Part shown: positions 10,216 through 22,200 of the stretch, in pieces | How positions within the stretch are numbered: the stretch's first letter is position 1 | Layout of the letters: each line of letters starts with the position of its first letter | Source: Collimonas fungivorans | GTDB taxonomy: Bacteria; Pseudomonadota; Gammaproteobacteria; Burkholderiales; Burkholderiaceae_D | NCBI RefSeq assembly: GCF_001584145.1 | Contig: NZ_CP013232.1 | Coordinates: 558,001-622,000, forward strand | DNA length: 64,000 nucleotides | Reading direction: 5' to 3' | Position numbers and translations under genes: made by a program | The notes under the pieces: model-generated | The model's input: only the letters and a program-made list of their open reading frames with translations | Databases searched by the model: none | Told to the model about the DNA's origin: nothing

Positions 10216-13200
10216 ATGAAAGATGTCATGATCAATATCGCCGAATTGTTGTCGGACATGGATGCCCGTGGTGCTCAGTTCTGGATCGAGAAGGATCGTC
10301 TTCACTATTCGGCGCCCAAAGATCAGTTGACGACGGCCGACATCCATTCGCTTCGCGAACACAAGAACCAGATCATCGAATTCCTAAAAGGTACGGCGGC
10401 GACGGCGGTCTCGCAGCGGGCAGCGGATGGCGGGCCGCCCCCATTGAGTTATGCGCAGACCAGACTGTGGGCACTAGAGCAGATTGAGCCGCTCGGCGAG
10501 GTTTACAACTCCTGCTTCGGGATCAGTCTGAAGGGCAAGCTGGATTCCAAATCGCTGGCGTCCGCTGTGCAAGGAATCGTCGATCGCCACGAAGTTTTGC
10601 GAACTGTTTTCACGATGGTTGACGAGTCGCCTGTTCAGACCATCATGCCATCCGTAGTTGTCCCAATTGCGCGCGAGGAGGTTGTTGGGAGCGATCAGAA
10701 TGATCGCCAAACAAGGATGATAGACATCGTAAAACGGGAACGCGCAAAGCCGTTCGACCTGTCCTTGGGGCCGATGCTTCGCGTCACACTCATCCGCGTC
10801 GACGAGCACGATCATGTGCTGATTCTGGTGCTTCATCATATTATTTGTGATGGATGGTCGATGACGGTTTTCGCAAGAGAGCTGTCTTCGCTCTATGCGG
10901 GTGCCAATCTGCCCGCGCTGGCCGTCCAATATGCGGACTATGCCATCTGGCAACGCGAGCAGTTGCGAGGTGTCTCGCTGGCAAAACAAGAGCAGTGGTG
11001 GAAGACAGCGCTGCTCGGTGCACCTGAAGGGGTTGACTTGCCATTGGACCGATCCCGTCCTCAGCGCCAGAGTTTCAATGGTGCTCAAATGGACATCATC
11101 ATTCCTGGGCCATTGAGCGAAAAGCTGATTGAGCTCGGCCGCGCCCGTGGGGCGACGCTGTTCATGGTGCTGCTGGCAGGCTTCAAGCTCGTGCTGGCGC
11201 GGTGGTCGAATCAGACTGACATCGTTGTCGGCACTCCTATCGCTGGCCGTCCCCGCCGCGAACTGGAAGACTTGATTGGCTTCTTCGCCAACACGCTTGT
11301 GTTGAGGACGGATCTGTCCGGCGACCCAACTTTTGACGATTTGTTGAAACGGGTGCGCGAGAACTGTCTTGACGCCTATTCGAACCAGGACCTGCCCTTT
11401 GAACGAGTCGTCGAGCTGATCAACCCCAAGCGGGATCTTTCGCGCCATCTGCTTTTTCAGATAATGTTCGCCCTCGGCAATATGCCAACCGGGAAACTGG
11501 CTCTGCCGGAGCTCGAAGTTTCTCAACTTGCCATGCCCAACGCCAGCAGCAAGTTCGATCTCACCTTGAATTTGGTGGAAACCTCGAACGGCGTGAGTGG
11601 CATCATCGAGTACAGTACGGACCTGTTTGATGCGAGCACTATCGAGCGTATGGCTGGGCACTTAGTGCAGGTGTTGGAGGAAGTGGCGCGAGAGCCCTCA
11701 ATGCCGTTGGCGCGCATTTCGATGTTGGGCCAAGGTGAGCGCGAGCTGGTGCTCAAGCAATGGAACGACACGGCGCGGGAGGTGCAAGAGCAGACCCTGG
11801 TGGAGCTGTTCGAGGCACAGGTGGAAGCGACGCCGCAGGCGGTGGCGCTGGTGTGCGGGGAACAGGAGTTGAGCTACGGGGAACTGAACGCGCGTGCCAA
11901 CCGGCTGGCACACGTGCTGATAGCGCGCGGGTGGGGCCAGAGGACATTGTGGGGTTGTGCCTGGAGCGCAGCGTGGAGATGGTGGTGAGCCTGCTGGGCA
12001 TACTGAAGGCTGGGGCGGCGTACCTCTCACTAGACCCTGCCTATCCGCAGGAGCGCCTGCTCAATATGCTCTGTGCTGCCCAGCCGGTGGTCCTGCTCAG
12101 CGACGCACGGCTGGGCGAGCGGTTGCACGAGGCGGGCACGCCGCTTCTGTTGTGGGACGACGAAGGTACGCAGCATCTGTTGGCGCAGGCCAGCGTCGCC
12201 GATCCCAGTGACTTAGACCGGGGTCGCATGTTGAACGCGAACAGTCCGGCCTACGTAATCTACACCTCCGGCTCCACGGGCAAGCCCAAGGGGTGGTCAT
12301 GCCCCACAAGCCGCTGATGAACTTGGTCCATTGGCAGCATCTCGGTGCCGGCCTTGCGCAGCCACTACGCACTTTGCAATTCGCGGCGCTCGGATTTGAC
12401 GTATCCTTCCAAGAGATCTTCAGCGCCTTGTGCAGCGGATCGACCATTGTGTTGATTGATCATGAGACACGAATCGATTTCGCCCGGCTGTTGCAGGCGG
12501 TGACGTCCATGCGTATCGAGCGGCTGTTCCTGCCCTATGTGGCGCTGCAGGCGCTGTGCGAGAACGGGTTGAGCGCAGACGTGACGAGGTTGCGCGATGA
12601 AGGTCGGCTAGCCTTGCGCGAAGTGATCACGGCAGGTGAACAGCTGCGCATTAGCCCTGCGATTGCGGATTTTTTCCGGCAGCTTCCACAATGCCGCTTC
12701 TACAACCATTACGGCACAACCGAGAACCACATGGCCACGTGGCACATGATGCCTCAAGATGTTGACGCGTGGCCGTTGTTGCCGCCTATCGGACGGCCTA
12801 TCTGGAACAACCAGGCCTATGTGCTGGACAGGCACTTGCAGCCGGCGCCCATTGGCGTGGTGGGCGAGCTATACATGTCCGGCGTGATGCTGGCGCGGGG
12901 TTATCTGCGGCGGCCAGAACTTACGGCGCAGAGCTTCGTGGCGTGTCCATTCGGACCGGCGGGTAGCCGGATGTACCGCACGGGCGACCTGGCGCTCTGG
13001 CGGACCGACGGTGAGCTCGAACACCTGGGACGGGCGGACCAGCAGTTAAAGATTCGGGCTACCGTGTCGAGCCCGGGGAGGTCGAGGCGGCACTGGCTTC
13101 GCATGAGGATGTGGCGCAGGCGTGCGTGGTGGTGCATCCAGGCCAGCATGAGGGTGACTTGCGGTTGGTGGGCTATGTCATGCCGGCTCCTGGCAAAGAT

Positions 13201-16200
13201 GTGGAGGCTGGTATCGTGCGCCGCTATCTTGCGCAACGATTGCCTGAACATATGGTTCCCTCCGCGATTGTCGTCGTGCGGGATCAGCTGATGCTGACAC
13301 CCAGCGGCAAGATTGACAGGAAGGCGTTGCCGGCGCCGGACATGCAAGCGTTTGGAGTGCGCTTTTATGAGGCGGCCCAGGGTCCGGTGGAGACCGCACT
13401 GGTCCAGTTGTGGCAAGAGCTGTTGGGCCAGCCGCAGGTGGGTCGGCACGACAATTTCTTCGAGTTGGGAGGACATTCGTTGCTGGCCACGAGGCTGGTG
13501 TCGCAGCTCAGACAGCGGCTGCAGGTGGAAGTGCCTGTGAGGGCGCTGTTTGAAGAGCCCAGCGTGGCGCAGCTGGCGCAGCGGGTGCAGGAACTGCAGG
13601 CACAAGGTCAAGCGCTGAACTTGCCGGCGTTGCAGGCACAGCCACGCCCGCAGATTGTGCCGCTGTCGTTTGCACAGGAGCGGCTGTGGTTCCTGGAGCA
13701 ACTGCAACCGGGGCTGGCGCAGTACAACATACCGATGGCGGTAGAGCTACACGGCGTTCTTGATGAGCAGGCGCTGGAGCAGGCGCTGCAAGCGCTGGTG
13801 GACAGACACGAGTCGCTACGAACGAGGTTTGAAGCCATCGATGGCGTGCCGCAGCAGCAAGTGCTGGCGCAGTTGCAGGTGAAGTGGCACTTGGTGGACC
13901 TCAGCGCGCTGACGGCCGAGCAAGGCCAGGCGCAGGTGCGAGAAGTGGCGCAGGCAGAAGCGAGGCAAATATTTGACCTGAAGACTGGGCCATTGCTGAA
14001 GGCGAGCCTGGTCAGGCTGGGAGCGCAGGAGCATGTGGCGCTGCTCACGCTGCATCACATCGTCACGGACGGCTGGTCGATGGGGGTGTTTGTCAAGGAA
14101 TTGGCGGCACTGTACGGTCAATACGCGGCCGGTGAGGCGGCGCAGTTGGCGCCGCTGCCGGTGCAGTACGCGGACTACGCGATGTGGCAGCGCAGTTGGC
14201 TGCAAGGAGAGATGCTGCAGCGCCAGCTCCAATACTGGAGCGAGCAACTGCAAGGTGGGCCCACGCTGCTGGAGCTGCCCACCGATCGGCCGCGGCCCGT
14301 GCAGGCCAGCTTTGCCGGTGCGACGCGCGCGTTGCAGCTGCCCCAGGAGCTGAGCGAGCAGGTGGAGCAGCTGGCGCAGCGCAGAGGCGTCACGCCTTTC
14401 ATGGTGTTGCTGGCGGTCTACCAGGTGCTGTTGGCCAAGCTGAGCGGCCAGCGCGACATCGTCATCGGTTCGCCGATTGCGGGGCGCACACACGCGGACA
14501 CGGAAGGCCTGATCGGGTTCTTCGTCAACACGCTGGCGCTGCGCGCGAACATCGACCTTGATCGCGGCTTTGAGGACCTGCTCGCCCAGGTTCGTGAGAC
14601 GATCTTGGGTGCATACGCGCACCAGGACCTGCCCTTCGAGAAGGTGGTCGAAGTGCTGCAGCCGCAGCGCTCACTGTCGCACACGCCGGTATTCCAGGCG
14701 ATGTTCGTGCTGCAGAACGTGCCGATGATGGAGGTCGATGTGCCGGGGCTACGCATGAGCGGCGTGGCGCAAGACGGTGGCGCAACAAAGTTCGACCTGA
14801 TGCTAGCGTTGAGGCAGACCGCACAAGGTTTGCAGGGTAGCTTGCAATACGCCAGCGAGCTGTTCGATGCGTCGACGATCCAGCGCTGGGCGGGGTACTT
14901 CGAGCAGTTGGTGCGTGAGGTAGTGAACCAGCCCAGGCTGGCACTGAGCCGCATCGAGCTGCTCGATGCAGCTGAGCGTGATCAGATACTGGTGCAATGG
15001 AACGACACGGCGCGGGAAGTGCAAGAGCAGACCCTGGTGGAGCTGTTCGAGGCACAGGTGGAAGCGACGCCGCAGGCGGTGGCGCTGGTGTGCGGGGAAC
15101 AGGAGTTGAGCTACGGGGAACTGAACGCGCGTGCCAACCGGCTGGCACACGTGCTGATAGCGCGCGGGGTGGGGCCAGAGGACATTGTGGGGTTGTGCCT
15201 GGAGCGCAGCGTGGAGATGGTGGTAAGCCTGCTGGGCATACTGAAGGCTGGGGCGGCGTACTTGCCGCTGGACCCGGCGTACCCGGCGCAGCGTCTGAGC
15301 GCGATGCTGGAGGACGCGCAGCCGCTGTGCCTGATCACCCGAGGGGCATTGGTGGCAGAGCTCAGTGGCGCTGGGCGAGACGCCGTGTCGATGCTGTTGT
15401 GGGAGGATGAGGTGCTGCAGGTGCAGATGCAGGAGGCCGCGCAAAGCGACCCCGCCGAGCACGAGCGGGTGCGCCCGCTGGGTCCACACAGTCCGGCCTA
15501 CGTGATCTACACCTCGGGCTCAACGGGAAAACCTAAGGGAGTGGTGGTTGAGCAGCGCAACCTACTGAACTTCCTCCAAACCATAGGGGCGAAACTGCGC
15601 GTGCAGCCTTCAGACCGGTTGCTTGCGGTGACGACTATCGGCTTTGACATTGCGGGGCTGGAGCTGTACGCGCCACTGCTGGCTGGTGCGCGCGTGGTGC
15701 TGGCCGAGCACGAGACGGTGCAGGACCCGTTGCTACTGGCCGAGTTTCTGCATGACAGTGGTGCCACGCTGATGCAGGCCACACCCACGCTGTGGCGGTT
15801 GCTCCTGACGCAGGACAGTCAGGTCTTGAAGGGCCTGCGCGTGCTGGTGGGCGGCGAAGCCTTACCGTCCGATTTAAGTGCCGCGCTGAGCCAATTGGCG
15901 CGCGAGGTCATCAACTTATATGGCCCTACCGAGACCACGATTTGGTCGACCATGGCGTGGCTGCAAGCCAACGCGGAGCAGGCTGCGCCCATTGGGCGCC
16001 CGCTTGGTAACACGCAGGTCTACGTGCTGGACGCCTACCTGCGGCCGTGCCGGTGGGTGTGGCAGGGGAGCTGTACATTGCTGGGGCGGGATTGGCGCGA
16101 GGCTACCTGAGACGGCCCGGGCTAACGGCCGAGCGTTTTGTGCCTGCGCGCATGGGCAGCCCGGCACGCGGATGTACCGCACGGGAGATTTGGCGCACTG

Positions 16201-19200
16201 GCGCGAGGACGGACAACTGGAGTACCTGGGGCGGGTTGACCAGCAGGTGAAGATCCGCGGCCACCGTATTGAGCCTGGAGAGATCGAGGCGGTGCTGGCG
16301 CAGCACGATGGCGTGGCGCAGGCGGTGGTGGTGGCGCGTGAAGACATTGCTGGCGACAAGCGCCTGGTGGCTTATGTGGTGGCATCGCAGGAACAGGGCA
16401 AGAGCAAATGCTGGACGTGGCGGCTCTGCGCGACGCGCTGGCGCTAGAACTGCCGCACTACATGGTGCCGACGGCCTTTGTGCAGCTCAAGGCTTTGCCG
16501 CTGACACCGAATGGCAAGCTTGACAGGAAGGCCCTGCCGGCACCCGAGGGAGAAGCGTTTGTGCGGCGCATGTATGAGGCACCGGTGGGCGAGATTGAAC
16601 AGATGCTGGCCTCCATTTGGAGCGAACTGCTCAAGATCGAGAAAGTGGGACGTCACGACAACTTCTTCGAGCTGGGCGGCCATTCGCTGCTGGCGACACA
16701 GGTGATTTCGAAGCTTCGCAAGGCGCTGGAGCTGGAGTTGCCGTTGCGTGCGATGTTCGAATCGCCGACAGTAGAAGCGCTGGCCGCACATGCGGCAGGA
16801 GAGCAGGCGCAACCGCTGGAACTATTGCCGATTGTGGCGGTGTCCAGGCAGGAAGCTTTGGCGCTGTCCTTTGCGCAGGAGCGGTTATGGTTTCTTGACC
16901 AGTTTGAAGGGCAAAGTGCGATATACAACATCCCTGTGTCGCTGCGGCTACAGGGAACACTCGATACACAAGCGCTGCAACGTACTCTCAATGAACTGGT
17001 GAGGCGACATGAGTCGCTACGTACGACGTTTGATTCACTCGACGGGTTCCGCGGCAACTGATAGGGCATGAGGTGCACGTTGCATTGCCGGTCGTGGATT
17101 TGACGCAAGTGCGCCAGGAGGATCGAGAGGGCCAAGCGTGGAGCTTGCGCAGCAAGAGGCGCAGACGCCGTTTGATCTGAGTGAAGGGCCGCTGATGCGG
17201 ACCAAGCTGATCAAACTGGGGGAACAGGACCATGTGGTGCTGTTTACGATGCATCATATTGTGTCTGATGGTTGGTCGATTGGTGTGCTGGTGCGAGAGG
17301 TGGCGGCGCTGTATGCGGCGTACGTGCGCGGCGAGGGGACGCCGTTGGCGCCGTTGGCGATACAGTACGCTGACTTTGCGCACTGGCAGCGCCAGTGGCT
17401 CAGTGGACAGGTGCTAGAGCGGCAGATGGGGTACTGGAAGGAGCAGCTTGACGCGGCGCCTACACTGCTGAACTTGCCGACGGACCGGCCGCGCCCGGCA
17501 GTGCAAAGTCACCGAGGAGCGAGGTTGGGTTTTGAGATTCCTGCGACTGTGACGGGGCGTTGCACGAGTTGGGCAAGCAGTCGCAAGCGACGCTGTTCAT
17601 GGTGCTGACAGCGGCCTTTAACGTCTTGCTGTCGCGCTACTCGGGGCAGACGGACATTTGCATAGGCACGCCCATTGCAAACCGCAATCGAGCGGAGATC
17701 GAATCGCTAATTGGTTTCTTTGTGAACACGCTGGTGCTGCGAACGCAGTTGCATGACGATTCCACGTTCGCTGAGTTGCTGCAGCAAGTGCGCAAGACGG
17801 CGCTGGATGCGTATGCGCACCAAGACGTGCCCTTCGAACAGTTGGTGGAGGTGCTCAATCCGCAGCGCCATACGAGTCACGCGCCGCTGTTCCAGGTGAT
17901 GTTGGTGCTGCAGAACGCCCCGATGGACAGTCTTGACTTGCCTGGTCTGAGCATGCGCCCGGTGCACTCGAGCAGCGCTACTGCGAAGTTTGACCTGACC
18001 CTAAGTTTCATAGAAGCCGAGGGACAACTGTACGCAGGGCTTGAGTACAGTACGGACCTGTTTGATGCGAGCACTATCGAGCGTATGGCTGGGCACTTAG
18101 TGCAGGTGTTGGAGGAGTGGCGCGAGAGCCCTCAATGCCGTTGGCGCGCATTTCGATGTTGGGCCAAGGTGAGCGCGAGCTGGTGCTCAAGCAATGGAAC
18201 GACACGGCGCGGGAGGTGCAAGAGCAGACCCTGGTGGAGCTGTTCGAGGCACAGGTGGAAGCGACGCCGCAGGCGGTGGCGCTGGTGTGCGGGGAACAGG
18301 AGTTGAGCTACGGGGAACTGAACGCGCGTGCCAACCGGCTGGCACACGTGCTGATAGCGCGCGGGGTGGGGCCAGAGGACATTGTGGGGTTGTGCCTGGA
18401 GCGCAGCGTGGAGATGGTGGTGAGCCTGCTGGGCATACTGAAGGCTGGGGCGGCGTACCTCTCACTAGACCCTGCCTATCCGCAGGAGCGCCTGCTCAAT
18501 ATGCTCTGTGCTGCCCAGCCGGTGGTCCTGCTCAGCGACGCACGGCTGGGCGAGCGGTTGCACGAGGCGGGCACGCCGCTTCTGTTGTGGGACGACGAAG
18601 GTACGCAGCATCTGTTGGCGCAGGCCAGCGTCGCCGATCCCAGTGACTTAGACCGGGGTCGCATGTTGAACGCGAACAGTCCGGCCTACGTAATCTACAC
18701 CTCCGGCTCCACGGGCAAGCCCAAGGGGGTGGTCATGCCCCACAAGCCGCTGATGAACTTGGTCCATTGGCAGCATCTCGGTGCCGGCCTTGCGCAGCCA
18801 CTACGCACTTTGCAATTCGCGGCGCTCGGATTTGACGTATCCTTCCAAGAGATCTTCAGCGCCTTGTGCAGCGGATCGACCATTGTGTTGATTGATCATG
18901 AGACACGAATCGATTTCGCCCGGCTGTTGCAGGCGGTGACGTCCATGCGTATCGAGCGGCTGTTCCTGCCCTATGTGGCGCTGCAGGCGCTGTGCGAGAA
19001 CGGGTTGAGCGCAGACGTGACGAGGTTGCGCGATGAAGGTCGGCTAGCCTTGCGCGAAGTGATCACGGCAGGTGAACAGCTGCGCATTAGCCCTGCGATT
19101 GCGGATTTTTTCCGGCAGCTTCCACAATGCCGCTTCTACAACCATTACGGCACAACCGAGAACCACATGGCCACGTGGCACATGATGCCTCAAGATGTTG

Positions 19201-22200
19201 ACGCGTGGCCGTTGTTGCCGCCTATCGGACGGCCTATCTGGAACAACCAGGCCTATGTGCTGGACAGGCACTTGCAGCCGGCGCCCATTGGCGTGGTGGG
19301 CGAGCTATACATGTCCGGCGTGATGCTGGCGCGGGGTTATCTGCGGCGGCCAGAACTTACGGCGCAGAGCTTCGTGGCGTGTCCATTCGGACCGGCGGGT
19401 AGCCGGATGTACCGCACGGGCGACCTGGCGCTCTGGCGGACCGACGGTGAGCTCGAACACCTGGGACGGGCGGACCAGCAGTTAAAGATTCGGGGCTACC
19501 GTGTCGAGCCCGGGGAGGTCGAGGCGGCACTGGCTTCGCATGAGGATGTGGCGCAGGCGTGCGTGGTGGTGCATCCAGGCCAGCATGAGGGTGACTTGCG
19601 GTTGGTGGGCTATGTCATGCCGGCTCCTGGCAAAGATGTGGAGGCTGGTATCGTGCGCCGCTATCTTGCGCAACGATTGCCTGAACATATGGTTCCCTCC
19701 GCGATTGTCGTCGTGCGGGATCAGCTGATGCTGACACCCAGCGGCAAGATTGACAGGAAGGCGTTGCCGGCGCCGGACATGCAAGCGTTTGGAGTGCGCT
19801 TTTATGAGGCGGCCCAGGGTCCGGTGGAGACCGCACTGGTCCAGTTGTGGCAAGAGCTGTTGGGCCAGCCGCAGGTGGGTCGGCACGACAATTTCTTCGA
19901 GTTGGGAGGACATTCGTTGCTGGCCACGAGGCTGGTGTCGCAGCTCAGACAGCGGCTGCAGGTGGAAGTGCCTGTGAGGGCGCTGTTTGAAGAGCCCAGC
20001 GTGGCGCAGCTGGCGCAGCGGGTGCAGGAACTGCAGGCACAAGGTCAAGCGCTGAACTTGCCGGCGTTGCAGGCACAGCCACGCCCGCAGATTGTGCCGC
20101 TGTCGTTTGCACAGGAGCGGCTGTGGTTCCTGGAGCAACTGCAACCGGGGCTGGCGCAGTACAACATACCGATGGCGGTAGAGCTACACGGCGTTCTTGA
20201 TGAGCAGGCGCTGGAGCAGGCGCTGCAAGCGCTGGTGGACAGACACGAGTCGCTACGAACGAGGTTTGAAGCCATCGATGGCGTGCCGCAGCAGCAAGTG
20301 CTGGCGCAGTTGCAGGTGAAGTGGCACTTGGTGGACCTCAGCGCGCTGACGGCCGAGCAAGGCCAGGCGCAGGTGCGAGAAGTGGCGCAGGCAGAAGCGA
20401 GGCAAATATTTGACCTGAAGACTGGGCCATTGCTGAAGGCGAGCCTGGTCAGGCTGGGAGCGCAGGAGCATGTGGCGCTGCTCACGCTGCATCACATCGT
20501 CACGGACGGCTGGTCGATGGGGGTGTTTGTCAAGGAATTGGCGGCACTGTACGGTCAATACGCGGCCGGTGAGGCGGCGCAGTTGGCGCCGCTGCCGGTG
20601 CAGTACGCGGACTACGCGATGTGGCAGCGCAGTTGGCTGCAAGGAGAGATGCTGCAGCGCCAGCTCCAATACTGGAGCGAGCAACTGCAAGGTGGGCCCA
20701 CGCTGCTGGAGCTGCCCACCGATCGGCCGCGGCCCGTGCAGGCCAGCTTTGCCGGTGCGACGCGCGCGTTGCAGCTGCCCCAGGAGCTGAGCGAGCAGGT
20801 GGAGCAGCTGGCGCAGCGCAGAGGCGTCACGCCTTTCATGGTGTTGCTGGCGGTCTACCAGGTGCTGTTGGCCAAGCTGAGCGGCCAGCGCGACATCGTC
20901 ATCGGTTCGCCGATTGCGGGGCGCACACACGCGGACACGGAAGGCCTGATCGGGTTCTTCGTCAACACGCTGGCGCTGCGCGCGAACATCGACCTTGATC
21001 GCGGCTTTGAGGACCTGCTCGCCCAGGTTCGTGAGACGATCTTGGGTGCATACGCGCACCAGGACCTGCCCTTCGAGAAGGTGGTCGAAGTGCTGCAGCC
21101 GCAGCGCTCACTGTCGCACACGCCGGTATTCCAGGCGATGTTCGTGCTGCAGAACGTGCCGATGATGGAGGTCGATGTGCCGGGGCTACGCATGAGCGGC
21201 GTGGCGCAAGACGGTGGCGCAACAAAGTTCGACCTGATGCTAGCGTTGAGGCAGACCGCACAAGGTTTGCAGGGTAGCTTGCAATACGCCAGCGAGCTGT
21301 TCGATGCGTCGACGATCCAGCGCTGGGCGGGGTACTTCGAGCAGTTGGTGCGTGAGGTAGTGAACCAGCCCAGGCTGGCACTGAGCCGCATCGAGCTGCT
21401 CGATGCAGCTGAGCGTGATCAGATACTGGTGCAATGGAACGACACGGCGCGGGAAGTGCAAGAGCAGACCCTGGTGGAGCTGTTCGAGGCACAGGTGGAA
21501 GCGACGCCGCAGGCGGTGGCGCTGGTGTGCGGGGAACAGGAGTTGAGCTACGGGGAACTGAACGCGCGTGCCAACCGGCTGGCACACGTGCTGATAGCGC
21601 GCGGGGTGGGGCCAGAGGACATTGTGGGGTTGTGCCTGGAGCGCAGCGTGGAGATGGTGGTAAGCCTGCTGGGCATACTGAAGGCTGGGGCGGCGTACTT
21701 GCCGCTGGACCCGGCGTACCCGGCGCAGCGTCTGAGCGCGATGCTGGAGGACGCGCAGCCGCTGTGCCTGATCACCCGAGGGGCATTGGTGGCAGAGCTC
21801 AGTGGCGCTGGGCGAGACGCCGTGTCGATGCTGTTGTGGGAGGATGAGGTGCTGCAGGTGCAGATGCAGGAGGCCGCGCAAAGCGACCCCGCCGAGCACG
21901 AGCGGGTGCGCCCGCTGGGTCCACACAGTCCGGCCTACGTGATCTACACCTCGGGCTCAACGGGAAAACCTAAGGGAGTGGTGGTTGAGCGCGCAAACGT
22001 CGAGGCCTTTGTTGCCTGGGCGCAGGCAGTGCTGTTTGGCACCGGGGTGCAACATGTATGGGCCACGACCTCGCTGAGCTTTGATGTTTCGGTCGTGGAG
22101 ATCGTCGCGCCGCTGTGCGTGGGGATTTGCATTGAAATTCTTGGCAATATCCTGGATTTGGCGGATGCGCCTGATTATGGGAAAGCCAGCTTAATCAGCG

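Noticed and set aside
11920..18120. Programmed frameshifting in NRPS2
   Set aside because: There are ten sites without a common slippery motif, all needing one added base, and identical copies elsewhere are in frame. Sequence error or random decay explains this better.
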